Shown: positions 25,988 to 34,756, counted from the first letter of the stretch. The stretch: DNA of 64,000 nt from Ruegeria atlantica (GCF_013032505.1 NZ_WQCG01000005.1:124001-188000), one strand, 5' to 3'. Notes: generated from the sequence alone by a model not told the origin. Translations and numbers: made by a program.

Positions 25988-26908
25988 TCAGTGCCCTCCG
26001 CCGGTGCCAAGCGAGTACAGCTCGGATGGTTCAATCAGCAGATCCAAAGCCAGCTTCCCGCAGACCGCAAGAACAAGGGCTGCAAGCAACACCCGCAATT
26101 GTTCCGCGGGCATACGAGCGCCGATGACCGTTCCGATTTGTGCGCCGATGACGCCGCCAACCAGAAGCAGAACGGCCAGTACGACATCCACCGTGAAGTT
26201 GGTCGTTGCATGCAACATGGTCGTAAAGGCGGTGACAAAGATGATCTGGAACAGGGATGTCCCGACCACGACCTTTGTGGGCATTCCCAAAAGGTAGATC
26301 ATCGCAGGAACCATGATGAACCCGCCGCCAACGCCCATAATGGCAGACAGGATGCCGACGAACAGGCCGACAAGCGCAGGCGGAATGACCGAGATATAAA
26401 GGCCCGAGGTCCGAAACCGCATTTTGAACGGCATCGCATGCACCCAGCCGCGCTGACGGCGCTTGGGCGGTGCGGACACGCCTTTCTTGGACTTACGCAG
26501 CGCATTCAGGCTCTCGATAAACATCAGGCCGCCCACGACGCCAAGAAACACGACGTAGCAAAGTGTGACCAACAGATCGACTTGCCCGAGGCTTTTGAGA
26601 TAGTTGAAGATCACCACCCCGACCGCAGCCCCAGTTAAGCCTCCTATCAAAAGGACGGTCCCCATTTTCAGGTCCACCGTCTTTCGTCGAAAATGCGCCA
26701 ATACGCCCGAGAATGAAGACGCGACAATCTGATTGGCTTCTGTTGCAACCGCAACGGCTGGCGGAATGCCGATAAAGAACAGAAGGGGTGTCATCAGGAA
26801 ACCACCGCCAACACCGAACATGCCCGAAAGAATGCCGACCATCCCTCCAAGTCCCAATAGAAGGAAGGCGTTGACAGAGACTTCGGCGATAGGAAGGTAA
26901 ATTTGCAT
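25988..26908 (-). CDS. TauE/SafE-family membrane exporter
   Basis: A 306-residue polytopic protein with about eight helices and the duplicated family signature: LGGMVGILSGMFGVGGGFLM in the first half and VGILSAIMGVGGGFIMVPA in the second. This is clearer than in the exporter at 4417. The family is proposed to move sulfite, sulfoacetate or other small anions. It is first in an operon with the TIGR02186 gene. The ribosome site is weak, and 328 bases of hairpin-rich non-coding DNA lie upstream. Confidence 0.92.
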   Translation of the reverse strand: MQIYLPIAEVSVNAFLLLGLGGMVGILSGMFGVGGGFLMTPLLFFIGIPPAVAVATEANQIVASSFSGVLAHFRRKTVDLKMGTVLLIGGLTGAAVGVVIFNYLKSLGQVDLLVTLCYVVFLGVVGGLMFIESLNALRKSKKGVSAPPKRRQRGWVHAMPFKMRFRTSGLYISVIPPALVGLFVGILSAIMGVGGGFIMVPAMIYLLGMPTKVVVGTSLFQIIFVTAFTTMLHATTNFTVDVVLAVLLLVGGVIGAQIGTVIGARMPAEQLRVLLAALVLAVCGKLALDLLIEPSELYSLGTGGGH

Positions 26909-27236
26909 ATCGAGCTACTGGAAGAGGGTGACCGCGGTCGCCTCAAGGCAAAGTGGTATAGGTTTAATGCAGCGCGCGGCGGCAATGCCCCGTGACCACA
27001 TGGCGAATGTCGGTTCGCTGGGCGTCATGCCAGCTGCCTGATAAGGCTGGTGATCTGATTTTCCCCAGTATTGAGGTTTGCAAGCGTTTCCAAATTCACG
27101 ATCCGGACCGCTTCCGAGTCGCGGGGTATGTTTGGAGACACCTGCATACCCCTTTAGAACGGTTGCGGCATGCAAAATCAACTCTGCATGCCGCTCTGCA
27201 GCGAACAGGACTGAACTGAGTCCGAAACTGGACTTA
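26909..27236. other. 328-base hairpin-rich intergenic region
   Basis: No supported gene is present; an 88-codon minus frame crosses it without a convincing product. The right half holds several strong inverted repeats downstream of the ABC transporter operon: GGGGTATG/CATACCCC (27123-27152), GCGGCATGCA/TGCATGCCGC (27165-27194) and three alternating arms GGACT-AGTCC-GGACT (27208-27234). The left half must contain the promoter of the TauE/TIGR02186 pair, but I see no clear elements. Confidence 0.6.
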
Positions 27237-28205
27237 TCAGCGCTCTTTCACATAGGGTTCGCCACCGGCGCGGGGCGGGACCGCCTTGCCGACAAAGCCA
27301 GCCAGAATGACCACGGTGAGGACGTAGGGCAGGGCATCCATCGCCTGCACAGGGATAACCACACCGCCCAGATCAATGTTCTGGAACCGCAAGGCAATGG
27401 CTTGCAGCAGCCCGAATAACAGGCACGCGCCCATTGCATGCCAGGGCCGCCATTTTGCAAAGATCAGGGCAGCCAGTGCGATGAACCCACGGCCCGCGGT
27501 CATGTCTTTGACGAACCCGGCCTGCAACGCAGTAGCCAGATACGCCCCGGCAATGCCGCACAGCACACCGCAGATGGCAACCGCAGCATAGCGCAAGCCA
27601 ACGACCGAGACACCAGCTGTGTCCACGGCAGCCGGGTTTTCACCCACGGCACGCAGGCGCAACCCGAACCGGGTGCGGTACAGAACCCACCAGGTTGCCG
27701 GCACCATCAGGAACGCGACATAGACCAGGATCGAATGGCCCGAGAGTAGCTCGGAATAGATCGGTCCGATGATCGGCACTCCGCTCAGCGACTCGGCAAA
27801 AGGGAAGTTGATCGGTGTGAAGCGACCGCCGCCAAACAGTGAGGGCGTGCGCCCACCCTGTTCGAACCAGCTTTGTGCGACAAGGACCGTCATACCTGCC
27901 GCAAGAAAGTTGATCGCGACCCCGGATATCAACTGGTTGCCCCGGAAGGTGATCGAGGCCAATCCATGAAGTCCTGAAAGCACAAGAGAAGAGGCAACCC
28001 CCGCTAGCAAGCCCAGCCAGACCGATCCGGTCACAGCCGCGACTGCCGCCGAAAAGAAGGCGGCCATCAGCATCTTGCCTTCCAGACCGATGTCGAAAAT
28101 GCCCGCGCGTTCAGAATAAAGGCCAGCCAGACAGGCCAGCAATAGCGGTGTGGCCAAACGGATGCTCGAGTCCAGGACCTGGATGAGTGTTATAAAGAAC
28201 TCCAT
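27237..28205 (-). CDS. Nucleoside-type ABC transporter permease 2
   Basis: A 322-residue inner-membrane permease of the BPD_transp_2 type (YufQ/NupQ-like), with about nine hydrophobic helices. Typical motifs are RIFDIGLEGKMLM-like AGIFDIGLEGKMLMAAF and TAGRGFIALAALIFAKWRPW. It pairs with permease 1 to form the channel of a BMP-dependent importer for nucleosides. I chose the ATG at 28205, which overlaps the preceding stop (TGATG); a GTG one codon earlier is the alternative. It is the last gene of the four-gene operon. Confidence 0.92.
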   Translation of the reverse strand: MEFFITLIQVLDSSIRLATPLLLACLAGLYSERAGIFDIGLEGKMLMAAFFSAAVAAVTGSVWLGLLAGVASSLVLSGLHGLASITFRGNQLISGVAINFLAAGMTVLVAQSWFEQGGRTPSLFGGGRFTPINFPFAESLSGVPIIGPIYSELLSGHSILVYVAFLMVPATWWVLYRTRFGLRLRAVGENPAAVDTAGVSVVGLRYAAVAICGVLCGIAGAYLATALQAGFVKDMTAGRGFIALAALIFAKWRPWHAMGACLLFGLLQAIALRFQNIDLGGVVIPVQAMDALPYVLTVVILAGFVGKAVPPRAGGEPYVKER

Positions 28206-29299
28206 CACTGCGCTCCCTTCCGCAGGCTCAGGAACAGCTTTTCAAGCGGCATCCGGACCATGTTGTCCAGTGCCCCGGTGAACAGGATCACCAGCGCCTG
28301 TATGACAACGATCAGTTCGCGAGGGATCGACGTCCAGAAGGCCAACTCCGCACCACCCTGATAGAGAAACCCGAACAGGATCGCCGCAAGAAACACACCG
28401 AACGGGTGCGACCGCCCCATGAGGGCCACGGCGATGCCGATGAAACCCGCGCCTTCGGTCGCATTCAAGACCAAGCGCTCTGCCTCACCCATCACGTTGT
28501 TGATCGCCATCAGCCCCGCCAGCGCGCCTGAAATCAGCATTGCAATGATCGTGATCCGCACCGGTGAAATGCCTGCATAGACAGCGCCGGTTTCGGTTTT
28601 GCCGTAGGATCGGATTTCATAGCCCAATCTTGTCCGCCAGATCAGCGCCCAGACAACAAAACAAGCCAAAACCGCAATGAAGAACGTAATGTTAACCGGA
28701 GTCCCCTTGAACACCACGTTGTCGGCGCTTGAGAACATCGACTGAAATGTCGGCAGGTGTACAGCCTCGGGGAAACGCGCCGAGGACGGGTCTTGCGCGC
28801 CCGGTGGCCGCATAAGGTTGACCAGAACGTAGTTCAGGAATGCCGCCGCAATAAAGTTGAACATGATCGTTGTGATCACGATGTGGCTGCCGCGTTTGGC
28901 CTGAAGATAGGCCGGAATGGCGGCCCATGCTGCGCCAAACAGCATTGCGCCTGCGCTTGCCGCTAACAGAGCAACGCTCCAATGCGGCCATGGGATGTAG
29001 AGACATACCAGGGCGACGCCCAGCCCACCCAGCATGGCCTGTCCTTCGCCCCCGATGTTGAAAAGCCGGGCATGGAAGGCGACGGCCACGGCCAACCCGG
29101 TGAACATGAAGTTGGTGGCGTAATACAGCGTATAACCCCATCCATAGGTCGACCCGAGCGCGCCGGTCACCATTAGCTTCACCGCTTCGACCGGGTTTTC
29201 CCCAATCGCAAGAATGACCAGAGCGGACAGGATTGCGGCCAATACCAGACTGATCAGCGGGATCAGTACTACATCGGCCCATTTGGGCATCTTTTCCAT
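28205..29299 (-). CDS. Nucleoside-type ABC transporter permease 1
   Basis: A 364-residue permease (YufP/NupP-like) with about ten hydrophobic segments and the family stretch FNIGGEGQAMLGGLG. The second permease of this transporter class is always distinct, as here. I prefer the ATG at 29299 (MEKMPKWADV), which begins two bases after the ATPase stop codon and has GGGGGAGG upstream. A longer frame to 29323 would overlap the ATPase. Confidence 0.93.
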   Translation of the reverse strand: MEKMPKWADVVLIPLISLVLAAILSALVILAIGENPVEAVKLMVTGALGSTYGWGYTLYYATNFMFTGLAVAVAFHARLFNIGGEGQAMLGGLGVALVCLYIPWPHWSVALLAASAGAMLFGAAWAAIPAYLQAKRGSHIVITTIMFNFIAAAFLNYVLVNLMRPPGAQDPSSARFPEAVHLPTFQSMFSSADNVVFKGTPVNITFFIAVLACFVVWALIWRTRLGYEIRSYGKTETGAVYAGISPVRITIIAMLISGALAGLMAINNVMGEAERLVLNATEGAGFIGIAVALMGRSHPFGVFLAAILFGFLYQGGAELAFWTSIPRELIVVIQALVILFTGALDNMVRMPLEKLFLSLRKGAQ

Positions 29300-29300
29300 G

Positions 29301-30830
29301 TTACGCGGCCTCCCCCGCAACACCGGCCATCAACAGGCCAAGTTCTTTTTCATCAGTTTCATGGGGCAGTCGTTCGCCCATGACATGTCCGTCAAACATC
29401 ACTGCAATACGGTCCGACAGTGAGAAGATTTCTTCCAACTCGACCGAGACCAGCAGGATCGCTTTGCCTTGATCGCGCAACGCGACGATCTGTTTGTGAA
29501 TGAACTCGATCGCGCCGATATCGACGCCTCGGGTGGGTTGTCCGACCAACAACAGATCCGGGTTTCGTTCAATCTCGCGCGCGACAACAATCTTTTGTTG
29601 ATTCCCGCCCGAGAAGCTTTTGGCTGCAAGCCATGCATCAGGTGGCCGAACGTCGAATTTCTCGATCTTGCGCTCGGTATCCGCGCGCAGGGCGGCATTG
29701 TTCATGAAAATCCCGCTCTGATAGGCGGGATCACGATGATAGCCGAAGGCCACGTTCTCCCATGCGTGAAAGTCCATCACAAGGCCTTCGCGCTGACGGT
29801 CTTCGGGCACGTGCGCGATATGTTGCGCCCGACGCGCCTGACCGTCCGATCCCGGACCGCTGAGCGCGAGCGGCCTGCCATTCAGTTTGATTGAACCCTG
29901 GCCCGGGCGCATACCGCCCAAAACTTCCAGAAGTTCCGATTGCCCGTTGCCAGCCACGCCTGCGATGCCGACGATTTCCCCGGCCCGAACAGTTAGATCG
30001 ATACCTTTGACCCGTTCGACTCCAGCCGAATCGAAAACACTCAGCTTTTCAATTTCCAATACAGGCTTGCCGGGTTGTGCGGGCACTTTGTCGACCTGCA
30101 AAAGAACTTTGCGGCCTACCATCAGCTCGGCCAGTTCTTCGGGGCTGGTTTCAGCTGTTTTCACCGTAGCCGTCATCTGGCCGCGTCGCATCACCGAAAC
30201 CGTATCGGTGTTTTCCATGATTTCGCGCAGCTTGTGCGTGATCACGATGATCGTTTTCCCTTCGGCCCGAAGCCGGTCAAGAATGCGGAACAGCTGGTCA
30301 GCTTCGGCTGGAGTCAGAACCCCGGTCGGTTCGTCCAGAATCAGGATTTCGGCCTTGCGATACAGCGCCTTAAGAATTTCGACCCGTTGCTGCATACCGA
30401 CGCCAATCTCGTCGATACGCTTGTCGGGATCAACGAACAGCTCGTATTCTTCCTCCAGCGCTTTCAGTTCCTTACGCGCTTTGGACAAGGACGGGGCCAG
30501 TAGCCCGCCATCTTCGGCACCAAGCACGATATTTTCAAGAACGGTGAAATTTTCAACCAGTTTGAAATGTTGAAAAACCATGCCGATCCCGGCAGCAATG
30601 GCCGCCTGGCTGTCAGGGATTTCGGTCTTGTTTCCGTTGATCCAAATTTCACCTTTATCGGCTTTGTAAAAGCCGTAGAGAATGCTCATCAACGTGGATT
30701 TGCCCGCACCGTTTTCACCGATGATCCCATGGATCGTACCGGGGGCGACGCTGATGGAAATGTCTTTGTTGGCCTGAACCGGCCCAAAGGCTTTGGATAT
30801 CCCTTTGAGCTCAATGGCGGGGACGGTCAT
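29301..30830 (-). CDS. Nucleoside-type ABC transporter, duplicated ATP-binding protein
   Basis: This 509-residue protein carries two ABC domains, as in sugar and nucleoside importers. The first half has Walker A GENGAGKSTLMSIL (about 37-50), an atypical signature around IGVGMQQRVEILKAL and Walker B ILILDEPTGVLTP. The second half has a degenerate Walker A (GVAGNGQSELLEVL) and signature FSGGNQQKIVVAREI, typical for this subclass where one site is catalytic. It lies between the binding protein and the permeases. Confidence 0.95.
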   Translation of the reverse strand: MTVPAIELKGISKAFGPVQANKDISISVAPGTIHGIIGENGAGKSTLMSILYGFYKADKGEIWINGNKTEIPDSQAAIAAGIGMVFQHFKLVENFTVLENIVLGAEDGGLLAPSLSKARKELKALEEEYELFVDPDKRIDEIGVGMQQRVEILKALYRKAEILILDEPTGVLTPAEADQLFRILDRLRAEGKTIIVITHKLREIMENTDTVSVMRRGQMTATVKTAETSPEELAELMVGRKVLLQVDKVPAQPGKPVLEIEKLSVFDSAGVERVKGIDLTVRAGEIVGIAGVAGNGQSELLEVLGGMRPGQGSIKLNGRPLALSGPGSDGQARRAQHIAHVPEDRQREGLVMDFHAWENVAFGYHRDPAYQSGIFMNNAALRADTERKIEKFDVRPPDAWLAAKSFSGGNQQKIVVAREIERNPDLLLVGQPTRGVDIGAIEFIHKQIVALRDQGKAILLVSVELEEIFSLSDRIAVMFDGHVMGERLPHETDEKELGLLMAGVAGEAA

Positions 30831-30885
30831 GTCTTGTCCTCAATTGCCGAAAGGGCCGCGGTGTCATTCGCGGCAGAGTTAGGGC

Positions 30886-30912
30886 CGAGGCGGAGGTTGT
30901 ACCCCCGCCTCG
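30886..30912 (-). promoter_or_regulatory. Stem-loop between the BMP gene and the ATPase gene
   Basis: CGAGGCGGAGG (30886-30896) pairs with CCCCCGCCTCG (30902-30912) with one mismatch and a five-base loop, in the 89-base gap after the BMP gene. There is no T-tract. Such stems often stabilise the upstream message or cause partial termination, so that the binding protein is made in excess of the membrane parts. Confidence 0.6.
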
Positions 30913-30919
30913 CGCGATA

Positions 30920-31918
30920 TTAGAACTGCAGTGCGGGGCAGCTGTCGTTCTCGTAGTAGCTGACGACCGAGACATTACCGTCGATAATGTCCTGACGTGC
31001 CTTGTCGACGGCGCCCTTCATCTCGTCCGAGACCAGAGGTGCGTTGTTTTCATCCATCGCGACGCCAACACCTTCTTCGGCCAGACCCATCTGGAACACG
31101 CCAGTTTCCAGACCTTCACCTGCTTTCATCGCGTCATAAACGGCGACATCAACACGCTTGAGCATCGAGGTCAGAACCTTACCGGGGTGCAGGTGGTTCT
31201 GGTTGCTGTCCACGCCGATCGACAGGATGCCTTCGTCTGCTGCGGTTTGCAGAACACCAACACCGGTGCCGCCTGCGGCCGCATAGATCACATCAGCGCC
31301 CTGGCTGATCTGTGCTTTGGTCAGCTCGGACCCTTTAACCGGGTCGTTCCACGCCGCCGGAGTAGTTCCGGTCATGTTGGCAACAACGTTGATGTCAGGG
31401 TTCACGGCCTTGGCACCCTGTGCGTAACCACAGCCAAAGTGGCGGATCAGCGGGATATCCATACCGCCGATAAAGCCCACGGTACCGGATTCCGATGCCA
31501 TCGCGGCCATCATGCCAACCAGATATGACCCTTCATGTTCGGCAAAACCGATCTGACGGATGTTGGGGATGTCCAGCCAGTTGACGTCAACCGCAACAAA
31601 TTTGGTGTCGGGATAGTCGGCGGCGACGGCCGAAAGCGGATCAGCCATACCGAAACCCATCGTAATGATCGGGTTCGAACCGGATTCAGCGAAACGGCGC
31701 AGAGCTTGCTCGCGCTGTGCTTCGGACTGGATCTCGATCTCGTTGTAGCTGCCGCCTGTTTCTTCTGCCCAACGCGACGCGCCGTTATGGGCGGCTTCGT
31801 TGAACGATTTGTCGAACTTGCCACCAAGATCAAAGATCAGGGCAGGATCTGCAAGCGCGGCGCCAGCCGTAAGTGCGACTGCGGCGGTGGCACCCATCAA
31901 GGATTTCATCAGGGTCAT
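30920..31918 (-). CDS. BMP-family periplasmic nucleoside-binding protein
   Basis: A 332-residue substrate-binding protein of the BMP/PnrA family. A signal peptide (MTLMKSLMGATAAVALTAGAALA) lacks a lipobox cysteine, so the protein is likely soluble in the periplasm. The mature part begins DPALIFDLGGKFDKSFNEAA, with the family motif GGKFDKSFN, and later VIYAAAGGTGVGVLQTA and GVDSNQNHLHPGKVLTS. It leads the transporter operon and has an operator resembling the RutR site upstream. A purine or pyrimidine nucleoside, or free base, is the likely cargo. Confidence 0.93.
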   Translation of the reverse strand: MTLMKSLMGATAAVALTAGAALADPALIFDLGGKFDKSFNEAAHNGASRWAEETGGSYNEIEIQSEAQREQALRRFAESGSNPIITMGFGMADPLSAVAADYPDTKFVAVDVNWLDIPNIRQIGFAEHEGSYLVGMMAAMASESGTVGFIGGMDIPLIRHFGCGYAQGAKAVNPDINVVANMTGTTPAAWNDPVKGSELTKAQISQGADVIYAAAGGTGVGVLQTAADEGILSIGVDSNQNHLHPGKVLTSMLKRVDVAVYDAMKAGEGLETGVFQMGLAEEGVGVAMDENNAPLVSDEMKGAVDKARQDIIDGNVSVVSYYENDSCPALQF

Positions 31919-32042
31919 TTCTTACTCCCGTTTGTTATTATCGATCGAGGCAAAGATAGCCCCGTTCACCCACTGTGAGCGAGCATAACTGTTGTGATGG
32001 CGGGAATTAAGGCCGTTTGCAACCGCCGTGGTCAACAGATTT

Positions 32043-32058
32043 TTGACCAAATGGTCTA
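32043..32058. promoter_or_regulatory. RutR-like operator upstream of the BMP transporter
   Basis: TTGACCAAATGGTCTA matches the RutR consensus TTGACCA-N2-TGGTCAA with one mismatch in 14 defined positions within the listed span. Extra half-sites flank it: TGGTCAA at 32029-32035 and TTGACC at 32064-32069. It lies about 125 bases before the BMP start codon, in the gap after rimI. Confidence 0.65.
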
Positions 32059-32077
32059 AAAAATTGACCGAAGGCAG

Positions 32078-32491
32078 TTAATTCAGCGCGATTTCCATCA
32101 CGATGGCGTCGATTTTCTGATTGTTTTCGCGAAGATAATAGGCCTTGCGCAAACCACAGGCACGATAGCCGCTGTTTTCGTACAACGCGATTGCTGGCAA
32201 GTTATCTGCAGCAACGTCCAGGAAAGCGCGTGTTGCGCCCAAAAATTTTGATTTGGAATGCCACTCTTGCATGCACGCTCGGGCCAGGCCCTGCCGCTGA
32301 AAGTTTGGATGAGTGGCGATCGTCAGCAATTCGGCCTCATCACCGATCACCTGGAATAACGCGAAAGATTTAGCATTTCCAACGGCATGGATGAACCGGT
32401 TGCTTAACAGGTCTTCGAATTCGACCGCAGCCCACGCACGTGATTGGGTAAATGCCGCCGCGTGTGTTTTGGCAAGGATTTCTGGGGTCAT
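32078..32491 (-). CDS. rimI: GNAT-family N-acetyltransferase (RimI-like)
   Basis: A 137-residue GNAT protein. The acetyl-CoA loop TIATHPNFQRQGLARACMQEW contains the Q/RxxG pattern QRQGLA, and the C-terminal NLPAIALYENSGYRACG fits the fold. RimI acetylates the N terminus of ribosomal protein S18 in E. coli, and in many bacteria rimI follows tsaB, as here. The start at 32491 overlaps the tsaB stop (ATGA); the longer frame repeats tsaB sequence out of frame. A substrate other than S18 is possible. Confidence 0.88.
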   Translation of the reverse strand: MTPEILAKTHAAAFTQSRAWAAVEFEDLLSNRFIHAVGNAKSFALFQVIGDEAELLTIATHPNFQRQGLARACMQEWHSKSKFLGATRAFLDVAADNLPAIALYENSGYRACGLRKAYYLRENNQKIDAIVMEIALN

Positions 32492-33075
32492 CAGTCCAGC
32501 AAAACCGGGGGGGAGTCTTTTGAAGGTGCCGCATCCGCGGGCCGAACATAGAGCGGGGCCGGCTTTGGGGTATGCGTCTGCCACCTTTGCCCGGCGATCC
32601 GGGCAATTGCGCGGATTTGCGCATCCGGGTCGTCATTCAGGAACAGGGGGCCAAGTGATTCTGCCTCGGTCTGAGGCATAAGCACGGGACCTTTGTCGGG
32701 CAACGCAACGTAAACCTGATCACGCGGAGCGCGGATGGCGGGTAGGGCGTCTTTGGACGTTTCGGCCAAAGCGTCAAACCCCGTAACGCCTACAGCAGGC
32801 ACTCCGAGTCCCAAGGCCAAACCACGCGCTGCAGAAACCGAGATTCGAATACCTGTAAAGTTTCCCGGTCCGACACCGACACCGAGCGCGGACAGGTCTT
32901 TCCAGTCATAACCGGTTTCTGCCAGAATCTCTTCCAGCAACGGCATCAGACGTTCGGCCTGACCCCGTGACATGGTTTCTATGCGCGATGTGACGATTTG
33001 GTCCCCGCACAACAAAGCGGCCGCGCAATGCGCGGCCGATGTGTCAAATGCCAGAATGATCGGGTCAGACGGCAA
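32491..33075 (-). CDS. tsaB: tRNA threonylcarbamoyladenosine biosynthesis protein TsaB
   Basis: Partner of TsaD in making the t6A modification at position 37 of ANN-decoding tRNAs. The 194 residues have the ASKHA-fold opening ILAFDTSAAHCAAALLCGD and the helix VGVGPGNFTGIRISVSAARG typical of TsaB. The start codon is TTG at 33073-33075, overlapping the end of the upstream nfu gene by 11 bases; no ATG or GTG nearby gives the family N terminus. It is translationally coupled to rimI downstream. Confidence 0.93.
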   Translation of the reverse strand: MPSDPIILAFDTSAAHCAAALLCGDQIVTSRIETMSRGQAERLMPLLEEILAETGYDWKDLSALGVGVGPGNFTGIRISVSAARGLALGLGVPAVGVTGFDALAETSKDALPAIRAPRDQVYVALPDKGPVLMPQTEAESLGPLFLNDDPDAQIRAIARIAGQRWQTHTPKPAPLYVRPADAAPSKDSPPVLLD

Positions 33076-33628
33076 CAGGGCGCACCTCGGTCACTTCGGG
33101 GATGTAGTGGCGCAGCAGGTTTTCGATACCCATCTTCAGCGTCAAGGTCGAAGACGGGCAGCCTGCGCAAGCGCCTTGCATGTGCAGGTAGACAACGCCG
33201 CGGTCAAACCCGTGGAACGTGATATCACCACCGTCCTGAGCAACCGCCGGGCGGACGCGGCTATCCAGCAAGTCTTTGATTTGGTTCACGACTTCGGCGT
33301 CCTCGCCGGTGTGCTCTGCATGGCCCGACGCGGCCGTAGCGTCAGCACCGATGACCGGTTGACCGGACTGGTAATGTTCCATCACCGCACCCAGGATCGC
33401 GGGCTTGATGTGATCCCATTGGACGTCATCAGATTTGGTGACGGTCACGAAGTCATTGCCGAGGAACACGCCGGTCACACCGCCGACCGAAAAAATCCGT
33501 TTGGCCAGGGGTGATTTCTCGCCAGCTTCAGCCGATGGGAAATCCGCAGTTCCAGCTTCCAGCACGGTTTGACCGGGCAGAAACTTCAAGGTTGCAGGGT
33601 TCGGCGTGGATTCGGTCTGGATGAACAT
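33065..33628 (-). CDS. NifU/Nfu-family iron-sulfur cluster scaffold
   Basis: A 187-residue Nfu-type protein. The N-terminal Nfu domain opens MFIQTESTPNPATLKFLPG (about 1-90). The C-terminal NifU domain has the CxxC cluster site ACAGCPSSTLTLKMGIENLL (about 150). It delivers Fe-S clusters to target enzymes, which fits a chromosome rich in Fe-S respiratory proteins such as SdhB. It is first in an apparent nfu-tsaB-rimI operon; the linkage with tsaB recurs in related genomes. Confidence 0.95.
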   Translation of the reverse strand: MFIQTESTPNPATLKFLPGQTVLEAGTADFPSAEAGEKSPLAKRIFSVGGVTGVFLGNDFVTVTKSDDVQWDHIKPAILGAVMEHYQSGQPVIGADATAASGHAEHTGEDAEVVNQIKDLLDSRVRPAVAQDGGDITFHGFDRGVVYLHMQGACAGCPSSTLTLKMGIENLLRHYIPEVTEVRPVAV

Positions 33629-33697
33629 GTCACGGCTCCGTTTCAGTTGGTTCTGATATGCGGGTCCGGGCCGAATAAGTCAAGATTTGGAACGATT

Positions 33698-34291
33698 CTA
33701 AATTTTGGCGGCCAACCGGATCGCATCATCCAACCGGTCGTCACCCCAATATAGTTCATCACCGACCACAAAGCTGGGCGCGCCAAACAACCCCTTGGAC
33801 TGAGCTGATTTGGTTTGTTCGATCAGCGCAGACTTGATTTCGGGGTCTTGGGTTCTGTCCAAAAAGCTCTCTGGCAAATCGGTAGACTTCAGGCAATCAA
33901 CCAGAACTGCATCATCCGATACATTTCGACCTTGCGCAAATTCGGCTGCATAGACCGCCCGGACAAAACGCGCCTTCTGGGCCTGATCCTCAATCGCCAG
34001 TGTAAGACGCGCAGCCTTCAGGCCGTTTTGCGGAAACGGGTCCGGCTGTCGGAAGGGCAGGCCGCGCTGCGCCGTCAACCGTTCCATATCGCGCCACATA
34101 TAGCGCCCCTTGGCTGGGTAGAGGTTGAATGGAGAATTGTCCCAACCCTGTGCTGCGAAAATGGGCCCCAGTAGAAAGGGGTGCCACTCAACAAAGACGT
34201 CTTGCTGTGCCGCAGCCTGCTCGATTCGCATTGCGCTAAGGTAGGAATAGGTCGATGCGAATTCGAACCAGAACTGGATGCGGTTCTGCAT
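33698..34291 (-). CDS. 2-hydroxychromene-2-carboxylate isomerase-like (DsbA/GST kappa fold)
   Basis: This 197-residue thioredoxin-fold protein opens IQFWFEFASTYSYLSAMRIE, where the FxxxSPYSYL-like serine region binds glutathione in the HCCA isomerase family. It ends with GLFGAPSFVVGDELYWGDDRLDDAIRL, the family signature. Known members isomerise 2-hydroxychromene-2-carboxylate in naphthalene breakdown, but no such pathway is seen nearby, so the real substrate is unknown. It is ten bases downstream of the universal stress protein gene on the same strand. Confidence 0.88.
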   Translation of the reverse strand: MQNRIQFWFEFASTYSYLSAMRIEQAAAQQDVFVEWHPFLLGPIFAAQGWDNSPFNLYPAKGRYMWRDMERLTAQRGLPFRQPDPFPQNGLKAARLTLAIEDQAQKARFVRAVYAAEFAQGRNVSDDAVLVDCLKSTDLPESFLDRTQDPEIKSALIEQTKSAQSKGLFGAPSFVVGDELYWGDDRLDDAIRLAAKI

Positions 34292-34300
34292 TAGGTGGCC

Positions 34301-34756
34301 TCAGGTGATGGCTTCCAGCTTTTCCTTGCTCAGGTCGCCGGGCACGATTGTGATCGGAATTGGCAAACTGCCCGAATTTTTGGTCAACTGCGTCACTAGG
34401 GGCCCGGGCCCCTTCTTTTCAATGCCGGCACCCAGTACCAGAACGCCGATTTCCGCGTCTGACTGGACATGTTCGATAATCTGAGGGACCGGATCGCCTT
34501 CGCGAATGGACAACTCGGGGTCGATCCCTTGTTTGTCGCGCATCCATTTGGCGAACACTTCGTAGTGCGCGTGAATGCGTTCACGTGCCTCTTCGCGCAT
34601 GGTTTCAGCGACACCGATCCAGTGGTTGAACTCATCCGGTGGGATCACGGACAGGATCGTGACGCCGCCGCCGGTATGGGCGGCACGCATTGCCGCGAAA
34701 CGCATAGCGTTCAGGCATTCGCGGCTGTCATCCAGAATGACTAGAAACTTACGCAT
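34301..34756 (-). CDS. Universal stress protein A family
   Basis: A 151-residue single-domain UspA protein: N-terminal FLVILDDSRECLNAMRFAAM, a middle VLVLGAGIEKKGPGPLV and a C-terminal strand IPITIVPGDLS. The loop after LVLGA is not the canonical ATP-binding G-2X-G-9X-G[S/T] pattern, so nucleotide binding is uncertain. It has a nearby upstream ATG ribosome region and precedes the isomerase gene by ten bases. Its function in stress is inferred from the family only. Confidence 0.88.
   Translation of the reverse strand: MRKFLVILDDSRECLNAMRFAAMRAAHTGGGVTILSVIPPDEFNHWIGVAETMREEARERIHAHYEVFAKWMRDKQGIDPELSIREGDPVPQIIEHVQSDAEIGVLVLGAGIEKKGPGPLVTQLTKNSGSLPIPITIVPGDLSKEKLEAIT

Noticed and set aside
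26915-27181. An 88-codon minus-strand gene upstream of the TauE-type exporter
   Set aside because: It has no ribosome site or recognisable product and overlaps the hairpin cluster.
26909-27236. A tRNA or mobile element remnant in the largest hairpin-rich gap
   Set aside because: No cloverleaf, CCA end, anticodon arm or transposase fragment could be assembled on either strand.
28872-28879. Single GTGATCAC inside an ABC permease gene
   Set aside because: It is unpaired and within coding sequence; isolated octamers like this and those at 30238 and 44352 are expected by chance.
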